DNA of 56,379 nucleotides, from positions 1-56,379 of the forward strand of contig JAFDKH010000012.1 of the NCBI GenBank assembly GCA_019307065.1, read 5' to 3'. A program made the translations under genes and the position numbers. Below, piece by piece: positions 34,594-47,318 of this stretch (position 1 is its first letter; each line of letters starts with the position of its first letter). The notes under the pieces were generated by a model. It was not told the DNA's origin. It saw only the letters and a list, made by a program, of their open reading frames with translations, and searched no databases. The DNA comes from Deltaproteobacteria bacterium. GTDB taxonomy: Bacteria > Myxococcota > B64-G9.

Positions 34594-35055
34594 TCAGATG
34601 TGCCGGCTGTCTTCTGCCTTTACGATCTCGTATAGGGAATCTGCTTCAGCCTCGAGCAGGCGGTCGATAAAGCCGGGCGTGCTGCAAAAGCGGGCAATCC
34701 GCGCCAAAATTCGAATGTGAACAGCGACGGCTTCCGGAGCGCTGACCAGGATGAAAAGAACCTTGACCGGTTTTTTGTCCAGAGCGCCGAAGTCCATCGG
34801 TTTACTGAGCCGGATAATCTGACAGATAGTTTTTTCTACACCGGGCACCATGGCATGCGGTACGGCAACTCCACCTTCGAGGCCCGTACCGGTCTTGGCT
34901 TCGCGTTGCAGTAGATTCTGTATGAGAACTTCCTTCTCCAGGCAGGGTTCATGGGCGCACAGTCGTTCAGAAGCCTGCGAAAACAAATCTTCAGCATCCG
35001 CAGCTTCAACGTCGACCATCACCAGTTCTGGGTGAATGTACTCGGCCAGGCGCAT
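34594..35055 (-). CDS. PtsN-like EIIA domain protein (PTS IIA type 2)
   Basis: 153 residues; GGGAGG lies 6 bases before the ATG. The fold is PTS EIIA type 2 (fructose/mannitol and PtsN family): NLLQREAKTGTGLEGGVAVPH(67)AMV contains the phosphorylatable His67, here GGVAVPHAMV, and the downstream strand KPVKVLFILVSAPEA is typical. Such stand-alone EIIA proteins are regulators rather than sugar transporters; PtsN in E. coli controls K+ transport, and EIIA domains are known next to CPA2 antiporters. It is convergent with the antiporter pair and ends abutting it, so the link is by neighbourhood and opposite transcription. No EI or HPr is present in this window. Confidence 0.88.
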   Translation of the reverse strand: MRLAEYIHPELVMVDVEAADAEDLFSQASERLCAHEPCLEKEVLIQNLLQREAKTGTGLEGGVAVPHAMVPGVEKTICQIIRLSKPMDFGALDKKPVKVLFILVSAPEAVAVHIRILARIARFCSTPGFIDRLLEAEADSLYEIVKAEDSRHI

Positions 35056-35216
35056 GAGTTCCTCCCGCGTGAACTGAGAGGCAAGATAGCCTGATTTGAA
35101 TGTGAAAGCAAGACAAGCTGGCAGGACTGAAATGTGACTATATAGGGTGGACGAAGGCTGCAGATCGGGGTTAAGCTGTAGCGACTGGGATGAATGTAGT
35201 CGATGATGGAGGCACT

Positions 35217-38200
35217 ATGAGAGATGATGCTTGCCGGTTGAAGGTTCTCCTGCTGACATTTGTATTTACGTGTTTTAATTTCCTGTTCTTATCTGCTTGC
35301 GGAGATTCTGGATCAGATTGCTATCAATCCGGAGAATGCGAGTGTACTCAAAAGGAACACTGCCCAGAAGATAAAGATTGCGTAAACGGAGTGTGCTCTC
35401 GACTAGTTCCCCCGCCACCGCCCAAAAAAGAATTCGGTCAGGCCTGTTTCGATAGCGAAGAATGTTTGTCTGGCTTTTGCCTGCCGGTTGGGCCCGGCAA
35501 CGGTGGGGTTTGTACTCGAGAATGTAGCCTGGAGGCTTGCCCGGATGAATGGGAATGCAAAACTCATTTGCCCCAAGACGGCAGTGGCGCCGTCGGATTG
35601 TGCGTTCAGTTGGTAGAGAACAGGCTCTGCCATGCCTGTTCGGTTGCAACCCAATGCAACGCGATCGGGGACTTGTGCATCGAGATAGCCGGTCAGTTTG
35701 TGTGTGCCCTGGATTGTAGCCTGAATGCCTGCCCGACTGGATATGGCTGTGTTGAAACTGAAGTAGCGGGTGGTGTAGCCAGCCAGTGTATTCCCCAGGG
35801 AGGTAGTTGCGAGTGCAGCGATCTGACAATCGGGTTGACCCGCAGTTGCACGGTTTCGAATCAGCACGGAACTTGCTACGGGCTTGAAACCTGTCAGGCG
35901 GCCGATCCGGTCCCGAATTGGGGAGCTTGTGCGGCCGAAGATCCCCGGCAAGAAATCTGTAACGGCAGTGATGATGATTGTGATGGTTTGACCGACGCTG
36001 AAGATCCGAGTGTGGATGTAAGCATGTTGGCAACTGATCCACCCTACCCAAGTTGTCGCAAGGGCTCGATCCTGGGTGATTGTACCGGCTTGTGGAATTG
36101 TGTCCTGGGCGAAGAAGACACTTATGTCTGGGAGTGTGGGGCCAACGATCCAGAAAACGAAATATGCAATGGGCGGGATGACAATTGTGATGGCATCATT
36201 GATGACCCGTTCGTTGATCAATCCGGCCGCTATGTGGACGTGGCCCACTGTGGCGGTTGTGGCGGTGATTGTGAAGTTTTGGTGCCCAACCTGCAAAGGG
36301 GCCCCAACGGCGAAATCGTCCCGAACGCAGTCACCTGCCTGATCCGAAACTCAATGCCGCTTTGTGTTCCAGCCCTTTGCGAACCCGGGTTCTACCCATA
36401 CCCGGAGCAAGCCCCGGTTACATGTGCCGAACTGATTTCTTCGGCATGTCAGGCCTGCGGTCACAATGCCGACTGCCGCATCTCTTCAGATCTGTGTGTT
36501 AACGTCGGCGAAGATCCGGGAACCTTCTGCGCGCAAAGTTGTGATCCGGCTTCTGCCTACTTCGGCTGCACCGGCCAGGTTGGTACTCAAAGCTGTTGTC
36601 CAGATCAATATATTTGTGAAATGCAGTTCGGTGGACTCTTTTGTCTGCCTCAAGCCGGCACTTGCACCTGCAATGCCGAAAAAGTTGGTGCGACTCGTTC
36701 GTGCTTGCTGAGCGGAGCCGGTTCTCAAATGTGCCAGGGAGAACAAATTTGCTCAGAAATCGGACCGGATGTTTTTGCCTGGCAAGAGTGTGAACCGTCG
36801 TCAATCGTGGTCGAGGTCTGTGACGCCCTGGACAACAATTGCGATGGCCAGGTTGATGAGGGTTTTATCGACCAGGACGGTATCTACTATACCGATCAAC
36901 ACTGTGGAGTTTGTAACCACAATTGCCTGGCGCAATGGGACCAGCAGATTCAACACGCGATTGGCGGGTGTGTCGTTCTGGATGATAACGGGCGTGATTG
37001 TCAGATAGTTGCCTGCACCACCGAACGGGCTGACGGCTGGGGGCCCTGTCGCCGTGACGAGGATTGCCAGATTGGAACCTATTGTGATCCGCTTTACCAC
37101 CATTGCGTAAATCCGAATCCGGACGAGTGTCCCGGGGGGATATGCAAAATCCCTTGTCAAAACGACGCAGAATGCATTCAACGCTGGGGGTCGGGCTACA
37201 TTTGTGACTTGGCAACCAGCAATTGCCTGATCGAATTCCTGTTCGTCGATACCAATACCGAAGAGACCGACGGATGTGAATGTCCGGTGGCTATCGAGGA
37301 CGACAGCGACCAGCCCGACCTGGCTGACTCGTTTCCGCAACCCGGAGAATATTACGTCGATCGCAACTGTGACGGAATTGACGGCGAGATCGACCAAGCC
37401 TTGTTTGTCTGGTCCGGGACAGATCAGAGCTTGGGGACGCGTCAGCACCCATATGGCACAATCAACCAGGCCCTGGTTGCCTTCGATTCTTCGCATCACA
37501 CGATCATTCTTGTGGCCGCCGGCTACTATCAAGAAAACTTGGTTTTAGCTCAGGGCGTGCAGCTCTACGGAGGCTACGCTCCTGATTTCAGCAGGCGCGA
37601 CATTGTTTTGTATCCTTCGATTATTCGAGGAAATCAACCTGACTACGACGACCCCAACTATCGGCCCGGTACAATTTATGTAAACGGGATCCAGACCGCA
37701 CGCACGGTTTTAGCCGGATTCATGATTCATGGTTACGATGTCAACGCCGAACCGGTTCCTGGTCAGGCAGCCAAAAGTTCTTATGCGATCTACGTGCGCA
37801 ATTCGAATTCCAACCTGGTGATCATGAATAACACTGTCATCGGAGGCCGCGGCGGAGACGGCGCCGCCGGTCTGCCGTCGGCTTCCGGAAACAACGGAGG
37901 AGACGGTGGTCTCGGGCAGGATTCATGGGAGTGCCCCGGAAGTCAGGATTGTGCCGGGTTGCAGCGCTCGGGTGGGGCCGCAGGAAACAATCCGTCGTGT
38001 AACCAGGCTAGTGGCAACCCGGGCGCCACGGCCCGTGAATTTTCCGGCGGCCTCCAGGATTACCTGGGCGGTGGTATCAATGGCAGTGGCGGCAGCGACA
38101 GCAGTTACGGGCATTCAGACCCCGAACAATACGACTACTGTAAGTATGATTGCCAGGTTGGAGGAGCGGGTTCATCATGCAATGGCGGCGATGCCCAGGC

Positions 38201-38924
38201 TGGCAATGAAGGCCAGACCGGATCGGGCGGGCGGGGTTGTTTCGTATCTGGCGGAGTCGTCTCGAATGGATTGTTCGAAGCCCAGGCCGGTTCGAGCGGT
38301 AGCTCAGGGACTCACGGAAGCGGCGGTGGCGGTGGTGGCGCCGGCGGAGCGGTGATTAACTACAACGAATATTCGGGATGTACCCAGGGTAATCCTTATG
38401 GAGATCTGGGCGCCTCGGGCGGCGGCGGGGGAGCTGGTGGTTGTCGTGGAATAGGTGGCCTGTCGGGGGCCGGTGGCGGTGGTTCTTTTGGTGTTTTTTT
38501 GTATTTTTCAACAGCCTCTCAAAATGTGCCCGTCATCAGGGCCAATCGAATTCGGCGCGGTTTCGGTGGATTAGGCGGGTCCGGGGGCGGGGCCGGCCAG
38601 GGTGGCCTCGGGGGTCAGGCAGGATCTGGTGGTGAGACGGTCTTGCCCGCCTGGTGCGCAGGCTCAGGGGGACGCGGGGGTCGCGGCGGTGACGGTGGAG
38701 CCGGCGGCGGTGGCGGCGGCGGATGTGGCGGCGTATCGTACGGGATTGCGACTAACTACGTTGATGATCAAGCCAACCCGTCGATAATGGACAACCTCTT
38801 TGAAGCACCCGGTACATCGCAAACAGGCGGAGCCGGCGGGGCCGGTGGCCCCTCGCCCGCCGGTGCCAGTTATGCCGGCAGCCAGGGAACCGGCGGCCTC
38901 TCAAGCGACACCTGGATCTATTGA
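35217..38924 (+). CDS. Giant lipoprotein with MopE-type motifs, beta-helix segment and Gly-rich tail (first of pair)
   Basis: 1235 residues from the ATG at 35217 (GGAGG 5 bases upstream); an ATG at 35190 lacks an SD. A lipoprotein signal (lipobox LSAC, +2 Gly) leads into about 650 residues rich in Cys, with several EGF-like or Cys-knot-like repeats (CxxxxxxCxxxxxxCxxxx) and three or more MopE-type motifs (for example CNGSDDDCDGLTD, CNGRDDNCDGIID and CDALDNNCDGQVDEGF). A beta-helix-like segment follows (FGTI...LVAAGYYQENLVLAQGVQLYGGY; DUF1565-type). The last 350 residues are Gly-rich with GGxGG motifs. It is probably a cell-surface calcium- or metal-binding adhesin or structural protein. The paralogue at 38935 starts 10 bases later. 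Confidence 0.85.
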   Translation: MRDDACRLKVLLLTFVFTCFNFLFLSACGDSGSDCYQSGECECTQKEHCPEDKDCVNGVCSRLVPPPPPKKEFGQACFDSEECLSGFCLPVGPGNGGVCTRECSLEACPDEWECKTHLPQDGSGAVGLCVQLVENRLCHACSVATQCNAIGDLCIEIAGQFVCALDCSLNACPTGYGCVETEVAGGVASQCIPQGGSCECSDLTIGLTRSCTVSNQHGTCYGLETCQAADPVPNWGACAAEDPRQEICNGSDDDCDGLTDAEDPSVDVSMLATDPPYPSCRKGSILGDCTGLWNCVLGEEDTYVWECGANDPENEICNGRDDNCDGIIDDPFVDQSGRYVDVAHCGGCGGDCEVLVPNLQRGPNGEIVPNAVTCLIRNSMPLCVPALCEPGFYPYPEQAPVTCAELISSACQACGHNADCRISSDLCVNVGEDPGTFCAQSCDPASAYFGCTGQVGTQSCCPDQYICEMQFGGLFCLPQAGTCTCNAEKVGATRSCLLSGAGSQMCQGEQICSEIGPDVFAWQECEPSSIVVEVCDALDNNCDGQVDEGFIDQDGIYYTDQHCGVCNHNCLAQWDQQIQHAIGGCVVLDDNGRDCQIVACTTERADGWGPCRRDEDCQIGTYCDPLYHHCVNPNPDECPGGICKIPCQNDAECIQRWGSGYICDLATSNCLIEFLFVDTNTEETDGCECPVAIEDDSDQPDLADSFPQPGEYYVDRNCDGIDGEIDQALFVWSGTDQSLGTRQHPYGTINQALVAFDSSHHTIILVAAGYYQENLVLAQGVQLYGGYAPDFSRRDIVLYPSIIRGNQPDYDDPNYRPGTIYVNGIQTARTVLAGFMIHGYDVNAEPVPGQAAKSSYAIYVRNSNSNLVIMNNTVIGGRGGDGAAGLPSASGNNGGDGGLGQDSWECPGSQDCAGLQRSGGAAGNNPSCNQASGNPGATAREFSGGLQDYLGGGINGSGGSDSSYGHSDPEQYDYCKYDCQVGGAGSSCNGGDAQAGNEGQTGSGGRGCFVSGGVVSNGLFEAQAGSSGSSGTHGSGGGGGGAGGAVINYNEYSGCTQGNPYGDLGASGGGGGAGGCRGIGGLSGAGGGGSFGVFLYFSTASQNVPVIRANRIRRGFGGLGGSGGGAGQGGLGGQAGSGGETVLPAWCAGSGGRGGRGGDGGAGGGGGGGCGGVSYGIATNYVDDQANPSIMDNLFEAPGTSQTGGAGGAGGPSPAGASYAGSQGTGGLSSDTWIY

Positions 38925-38934
38925 GGACACAGCC

Positions 38935-42357
<3,423 letters not shown>

Positions 42358-42368
42358 ACCACGCTGAA

Positions 42369-44246
42369 CTAGAAAGCCTGCAAATAGCTTATCGTTACCC
42401 AGTCGATCACGTTTGTGTTGAAATCTTTACCGAGTGGAATCCCAAAATCCAGGCGGACCGAACCACGATCGAACTGCGGAAATAAACCACGGAAACCAAA
42501 ACCCAAGCTCTGATGGTAATTGAAATCGTTGTCATGGCTGTATCCGTAGGCATCACCACCATCGTAGAAAACGACAAATCCCATGTGTAAAGTCCTTAGC
42601 ACCCAGGGTTGAGAACGAAACTCAACATTGAAGTTGAGCAATCGTTCACCGGCACTATAGCCTGACACGAAGCCCCGCAGGGTGTTGTCACCGCCTAAGG
42701 ACAGCAAGGATCGATTTACACTGTATTGGGTGTAAACATATTTTATCCGAACTAATAAACGGCCCAGTCCAAAGAGATCCGGCGAAACATTTTCCAGGTA
42801 AAGATCTGCTCGCCGATCCACCCAATCTGTGCCGGCCGATCTAGCTTCAGCCAGATCGTGGCCGGGCCAGTAGCGCACTGATAGGCTGGAACTGACTTCG
42901 AAAATGTTTTGTCCAAAAAACAAAAAACGATAGCCGACCGCCGCACGCAGCCAGACTGAATTCTGAGCAAAGCCGAAGGCCGGATTGGCCCAGCTGGTTT
43001 CCACTGAGGCTTCAGGTCCGAAGCGATAATCCTCGGTCAGGCCATAGGTCTGAATGTTCTGAAAACGATGGTAGCTCGCTTCGTAGAATCTGAAGCGAGC
43101 CAATATTTCACCGGCCTGGTCTTGGTTGGGCAACACGTTGTCAATGAAAGATTCACGAACATCAAAAGGCTCGGATGGAAAATTGCCAGGCAAAGCATAT
43201 GTTCTGGATCGTAAGGTATAGCCCAGCAGAATACTGCTTTTCCAGCGAACGCCGAAAGAACGGACGGCCTGGGCCTGGACGGAATAAGACTTATAATTCC
43301 ATATCTTATCCCGCCAATAGACCAGATCGTCGATGATGAAACCGACCTGGCGAATATTTGCGCCCTCGTATTCCCGACGGATACCGATGTCAAACGAGGC
43401 ACCCACAGCAAATCCCCACTTGGAATTGATCGAATACAACGGGCGCCCAAAGTGGACACTTCCAAACCCGCCTTCTTCGTCTCCGCTCAGTTGATTAATC
43501 CGCAGGTGCAGGCTCTCATACAACGAAAACCGCGAACCAAAGAGCCGCGGTACCCTGTAAATTTCTCCGATTGAGTAAGTATCTCGATCAACAAAAGTGT
43601 ACAGGCTGACTTGCTGATTGTATCCGAGAAAGTTCTGTTCGGTAGGCTTGAGAGATAGATAGTTGAATACTCCCCCGCCCAGGCTGAATTGTGAATTGAA
43701 TCTCAGGCTCCAGAGATCTTTGGTGATAACCAAAACAACTATTTTATCAGGCCTGGTTCCCCGGGCAGTCACAATCCGGACTGCAGAGAAAAGCAATGGT
43801 AGCGAACGTAAATTCCTGGCGCTTTCGCGGACCACATCTTCGTCATAGCGATCTCCCTTTTTGAACAACAATTCCTGCTTGACGATATGTTCGCGGGTAG
43901 TGACATGAAAGATGTTGAGAAAATCGGGCCAGGGGTCAGGAGATTCGAGTGTGAAGGATGTTTGTTCGATCACCGAGTGATGAGCCGCCAGGTGGTCAGG
44001 CCAGGGATCGGCGGCTTCGATAATTGGCTTACGCCGGATGATTATCTTTTCGATTATTTTGCCCTGCGGATGGTCATCGGGCTCCAACCCGGCTGATTCC
44101 ATACAGCGCTCGATTAGATCTTGCTCATAGGCTTCGCGATCGAATTCGGCCGCAAGAATATTAGCTGGTTGAAAACAGACTATTAGGCTGATTACAAAAA
44201 AACCGTAAAAACAGGCAGACTTAGAAGAGTGAGCGCCGGAGCCCAT
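42369..44246 (-). CDS. Omp85 / BamA-TamA-like outer membrane protein
   Basis: 625 residues. A signal peptide (through about residue 33) is followed by a short periplasmic part that includes one POTRA-like unit (roughly 85-170: HVTTREHIVKQELLFKKGDRYDEDVV) and perhaps a degenerate second one. A 16-strand-type beta-barrel makes up the rest, closing with VTISYLQAF. The Omp85 hallmarks are the L6-loop type motif LRGF in LGGDNTLRGFVSGYSAGE, and FRGLFPQFDRGSVRLDFGIPL near the end. With fewer POTRA domains than BamA, it is more like a TamA/TpsB- or SLAM-independent transporter of Omp85 type. It lies downstream of a DksA-like gene by 24 bases and converges with the two giant lipoproteins. Confidence 0.87.
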   Translation of the reverse strand: MGSGAHSSKSACFYGFFVISLIVCFQPANILAAEFDREAYEQDLIERCMESAGLEPDDHPQGKIIEKIIIRRKPIIEAADPWPDHLAAHHSVIEQTSFTLESPDPWPDFLNIFHVTTREHIVKQELLFKKGDRYDEDVVRESARNLRSLPLLFSAVRIVTARGTRPDKIVVLVITKDLWSLRFNSQFSLGGGVFNYLSLKPTEQNFLGYNQQVSLYTFVDRDTYSIGEIYRVPRLFGSRFSLYESLHLRINQLSGDEEGGFGSVHFGRPLYSINSKWGFAVGASFDIGIRREYEGANIRQVGFIIDDLVYWRDKIWNYKSYSVQAQAVRSFGVRWKSSILLGYTLRSRTYALPGNFPSEPFDVRESFIDNVLPNQDQAGEILARFRFYEASYHRFQNIQTYGLTEDYRFGPEASVETSWANPAFGFAQNSVWLRAAVGYRFLFFGQNIFEVSSSLSVRYWPGHDLAEARSAGTDWVDRRADLYLENVSPDLFGLGRLLVRIKYVYTQYSVNRSLLSLGGDNTLRGFVSGYSAGERLLNFNVEFRSQPWVLRTLHMGFVVFYDGGDAYGYSHDNDFNYHQSLGFGFRGLFPQFDRGSVRLDFGIPLGKDFNTNVIDWVTISYLQAF

Positions 44247-44270
44247 GGGCGCGCCAGTTGCCTTGAGCTT

Positions 44271-44681
44271 TCAGCGACCCGGGCGGAGTGTCGACTGCTC
44301 GCGCTGAAGGCGTTCGAGTTCTTCTTTGTGGGTCACGCTATAACGTGCCCAAGGCCGGGCCTTCAAGCGGGCAAAGCCGATTGGCTCCAAAGTGCCTTCA
44401 CAGAGCCCGAATACCTTTTTTTCGAATTTCTTAAGGGCCCTTTCAACCTCGCGCAACAGTTTGACTTCTTTGTCTAGGATTCGAAGTTGAACATCTTGAT
44501 GCTGGCCAGTTGCGGCTTGTTCGAGTTCTTCGATTATCTCACTGGGATCTACACCGGCGTCGCGATTCTTGCGGTGTGAAATGGAGCGCCTGAGTTCTTC
44601 ACGCTTTCCGGCGAGTACTTTTTTTATATCTTTTGTCTGAGAGGCCGTCAGTCCGTTGATTTTACTTTTACTAGCCGCCAT
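44271..44681 (-). CDS. DksA/TraR-like protein with degenerate zinc finger
   Basis: 136 residues from the ATG at 44681, with AAAGGAG 8 bases upstream. The coiled-coil N-terminal half (LRRSISHRKN, LEQAATGQHQDV, LLREVERALKKFEK) and the segment FGLCEGTLEPIGFARLKARPWA match DksA/TraR proteins. The normal zinc finger C-x-x-C ... C-x-x-C is broken: only Cys94 remains, with Thr97, Ser115 and His118 in place of the other three. The tip acidic pair usual in DksA, which is needed for effect on RNA polymerase, is present only as an Asp (DAGVDP). It may retain binding to RNA polymerase without zinc. It heads an operon with the Omp85-like gene. Confidence 0.8.
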   Translation of the reverse strand: MAASKSKINGLTASQTKDIKKVLAGKREELRRSISHRKNRDAGVDPSEIIEELEQAATGQHQDVQLRILDKEVKLLREVERALKKFEKKVFGLCEGTLEPIGFARLKARPWARYSVTHKEELERLQREQSTLRPGR

Positions 44682-44792
44682 GCAGATTCTCCTTTTCCTC
44701 GATAACATTCACCCAGAACCAATAATTATATCCAAGAGAATCTGTGATTTCAAGCCTCAAATTGACTGAAAAATGTAATTTCTCCAAGCGGT

Positions 44793-45995
44793 TTACAGCA
44801 ATTCGGTTGACCCTCGAGTTATCCGGTTTTTTCTGTAATGGGGATAAACCACGAATAAAAATACCAACATAGCCGTCATGCTCAATCCGCCGGCTATCAG
44901 GAAAATGTATGATAAATCAATGAACTCAGCCAGTAAACCAAACCCCAGCGCTCCACTTGAAATGCCGACATCAAAAGCGGAGAACATTGTTGCATTTGCT
45001 GCTCCACGCCGATCGGCCGCAACCAACTCGACCGTCATGGCCTGAATAGACGGCATGATTAATCCAAAGCCCAGCCCCAGTCCGTAGCCGGAGATGAGTA
45101 AGACAAGCTTGGTTTCCGCTAAACCGGTTCCCAGCCATCCGATTGTAAGTAAACTCAGGCCGGTCATGCACGCAGCCACGGGTCCGCTACGATCGTACCA
45201 GCGTCCCCCGAAGATTCGTGAAGTAATTACCCCGGCTGCGTAGACAGAAAATATGGGACCACAACCATCGAGACCGAAGCGGGGAGCGTATAGTGGAGCG
45301 AAGGCTACGATCCCACCGTAGCCGGTGCAGACCAGCAATAGAAAGAAGAAAATGCGAAGTACTTTTTTTTCGATAATCATGCTCAAGCGAAGACGCGTTT
45401 TTCGATTTCGAATCGGAGGATTCTTGACCAGAAAGAAACACAAGCAAGCCGCCAAACCAATCACGCCGCAAGACAGGAATAAATTGTCAAAATGAACGTC
45501 ATTCAAGATTAGCAGACCGAGAACCGGGCCGATGCTCATGGCGATTGGCATCGACATACCGTAGAAACCCATTCCCTCGCCAAGACGGCCGGCCGGTATC
45601 AAATCAGCGGCAATTGTGGCAGCGGCGACTCCAACCATTCCCCAGGCCAGGCCGTGAATCAAACGGATCAGAAGCAACGAGGCGAAGGTATCGGTCAGAA
45701 GATAGCTGAACATTGATAGAAAAAACAAGACGGACCCGACCAACAGCCAGCCCCGTCGACCGAAACGATCGAGTAAATAACCGGAAAAGGGACGCGTCGA
45801 AACGGCGGTTAATGAAAAAACAGCAACCGTTACTCCGATTAGAGTACTTGTGCCGTCTAACGAGCCTTCGACATAAAGCGGCAGGACCGGCATCAGGAAA
45901 AAGAAGCTCAGGCCTTGCAATAATGCACCCACAAGCAGAAAACTGAAGTTGCTTGTCCATAAGGCGGGTTGCTTGTTGTTAGCGCTTGGGCTCAT
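44793..45995 (-). CDS. MFS transporter
   Basis: 400 residues with 12 predicted membrane segments. The loop 2-3 signature of the major facilitator superfamily is present as GYLLDRFGRRGWLLVG, with the D-R/K-x-G-R-(R/K) pattern. The substrate cannot be deduced. It is encoded 29 bases after the M29 aminopeptidase stop on the same strand, so the two may be co-transcribed, which could mean export or import of peptide- or amino-acid-related compounds. That substrate suggestion is speculative. A weak AGGG lies upstream of the ATG. Confidence 0.88.
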   Translation of the reverse strand: MSPSANNKQPALWTSNFSFLLVGALLQGLSFFFLMPVLPLYVEGSLDGTSTLIGVTVAVFSLTAVSTRPFSGYLLDRFGRRGWLLVGSVLFFLSMFSYLLTDTFASLLLIRLIHGLAWGMVGVAAATIAADLIPAGRLGEGMGFYGMSMPIAMSIGPVLGLLILNDVHFDNLFLSCGVIGLAACLCFFLVKNPPIRNRKTRLRLSMIIEKKVLRIFFFLLLVCTGYGGIVAFAPLYAPRFGLDGCGPIFSVYAAGVITSRIFGGRWYDRSGPVAACMTGLSLLTIGWLGTGLAETKLVLLISGYGLGLGFGLIMPSIQAMTVELVAADRRGAANATMFSAFDVGISSGALGFGLLAEFIDLSYIFLIAGGLSMTAMLVFLFVVYPHYRKNRITRGSTELL

Positions 45996-46024
45996 CGACC
46001 CTGAAGGGAAATCATCCTGATAAA

Positions 46025-47179
46025 TTAGCTGAAAGTAATTACATACTCACCGTTTTGCATGAGGACCAATTCGGAACCATCTTCCATCTGTAGAACTGCA
46101 CTTTTTACAATGACCCGGGGCTGCAATTTTGGGATATACACCCGATCAATATGCACTACGGCCTCGGGCTTGGTGAACTGAGCCGCCCCAACTTGTCCGC
46201 CGAAGTGATCGCTGCGTCCAAAAGCAATGTGCAAGCCCAGCTTTTCGTCCAATAAAACCGAACCGGACGGTTCGATTCCGAAATCGGCCAGAACCCCAAG
46301 GCCCAACTCAGCCATGTTGCCATAGGCTGGCTCGGCCGCCAGAAGTTCGGCTTGTTCTTTTGCTGCTGCTGACGAACCCTCGGCTCGCACAGCGCGATTG
46401 TCGGCAATCTTGAAGATAACCAGGTCGTCACCAAACTGGACCGGCAGCTCTCCGGCCGACCGGCTGGGATCTGAGGCGTGTTCTCCTTCGTAGGGCACTA
46501 TATATGTTTCCCCGGATGGCAGATTGCCGGCCACTTCGGGATCGGGGAACAAGCCTCCCGAGGCATGCGCGGATCGGTGGCGAAGATCGAGATGCAGCTT
46601 GTATTCTGTTTGGCCATCGACACTAAAGACCAGGTCGGCTCCGCTGGCCTTGTCAAGCAGCTCCTTCATGAACAAGCAGCGTCTGTTGATTTCTGTGTAG
46701 TCCAATCGCAAAGCCGGTATCATTTCCGGAGAAAACCCGGGCATGGTCGCGGCCCTGAAGCCGTATTTTTTTGCGGCAAGTTTCAAAGGAGCCGTGGCCG
46801 AGAATTCTGTCGGGGCCAGCAAGATAGAGTGAGTCTCAAAAATGGAGGTAAAAGCTGTCATATCTTGCTGATTAAGTTCATCGGCCGTGTTGGGCAGGGC
46901 CCCCTGATGAATCCAGGCCTTTTGAGGTAAATCGGCGTTGTTCATCCTGGGATTGCGGTAGACAACCAAATTAATTTCAAGGCCCAATTCGGTACTGACA
47001 CCGGCCAATTGCTCTGCCCAGCCGGCAGCCATTTCACGGCGTAATTTCCAGGCCGGGTTGTCGCCGACCTCTGAGTCGGGCAAGTCGACCAGGATAGCCA
47101 GGGCCCGATCTGTATCCGTGGGTTGAAATACTCTTTGAATCAATGCTTTCAACTCTGTTGCACTAAGTGTTTCGCTCAT
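46025..47179 (-). CDS. M29-family (thermophilic-type) aminopeptidase
   Basis: 384 residues from the ATG at 47179, which has AGGAGG 5 bases upstream; the frame also reaches 47320. The C-terminal catalytic part carries the M29/AmpS signatures: GLFPDPEVAGNLPSGE, the MAELGLGVLADFGI region and the metal-binding stretch LDEKLGLHIAFGRSDHFGG, followed by AVVHIDRVYIPK. M29 enzymes are dinuclear-metal aminopeptidases that release N-terminal residues from peptides, in the cytoplasm. The N-terminal part (DTDRALAILVDLPDSE) is also typical. The gene diverges from the DUF3783 gene and shares its operon with an MFS gene. Confidence 0.85.
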   Translation of the reverse strand: MSETLSATELKALIQRVFQPTDTDRALAILVDLPDSEVGDNPAWKLRREMAAGWAEQLAGVSTELGLEINLVVYRNPRMNNADLPQKAWIHQGALPNTADELNQQDMTAFTSIFETHSILLAPTEFSATAPLKLAAKKYGFRAATMPGFSPEMIPALRLDYTEINRRCLFMKELLDKASGADLVFSVDGQTEYKLHLDLRHRSAHASGGLFPDPEVAGNLPSGETYIVPYEGEHASDPSRSAGELPVQFGDDLVIFKIADNRAVRAEGSSAAAKEQAELLAAEPAYGNMAELGLGVLADFGIEPSGSVLLDEKLGLHIAFGRSDHFGGQVGAAQFTKPEAVVHIDRVYIPKLQPRVIVKSAVLQMEDGSELVLMQNGEYVITFS

Positions 47180-47243
47180 AGTCGCCTCCTTGGGTGTTGA
47201 TTGTGCACATTCAAGCGGCTGGTGTCCAGGGACTTGAATGAGA

Positions 47244-47263
47244 TTGGTCGATTTCTTGACCAA
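47244..47263. promoter_or_regulatory. Inverted repeat (TTGGTC-N8-GACCAA) between divergent genes
   Basis: TTGGTC (47244-47249) and GACCAA (47258-47263) form a perfect 6-bp inverted repeat. A further TGACCA follows at 47267. The half-sites resemble those of the heat-shock palindrome at 50459-50475 (TGACCA/TGGTCA). It overlaps a possible -35 box for the plus-strand gene. Confidence 0.35.
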
Positions 47264-47284
47264 CAATGACCAGGCCGGTAAAAA
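47256..47284 (+). promoter_or_regulatory. Possible promoter for 47319-47738
   Basis: TTGACC (47256-47261) and TAAAAA (47279-47284) are 17 bases apart, 35 bases ahead of the ATG. The -10 match is modest. The inverted repeat above overlaps the -35 box. Confidence 0.3.
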
Positions 47285-47318
47285 TGGGGAGTCAAACAGC
47301 AATTGTGAGTGATATTGC

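Noticed and set aside
35403-36296. Open frame of 297 codons on the minus strand
   Set aside because: It is antisense to the Cys-rich part of the first giant lipoprotein; the composition is a by-product of the repeated Cys and Asp codons.
38800-38934. Upstream extension of the second giant lipoprotein
   Set aside because: It lies inside the first paralogue; the ATG at 38935 has a better Shine-Dalgarno and gives a clean lipoprotein signal.
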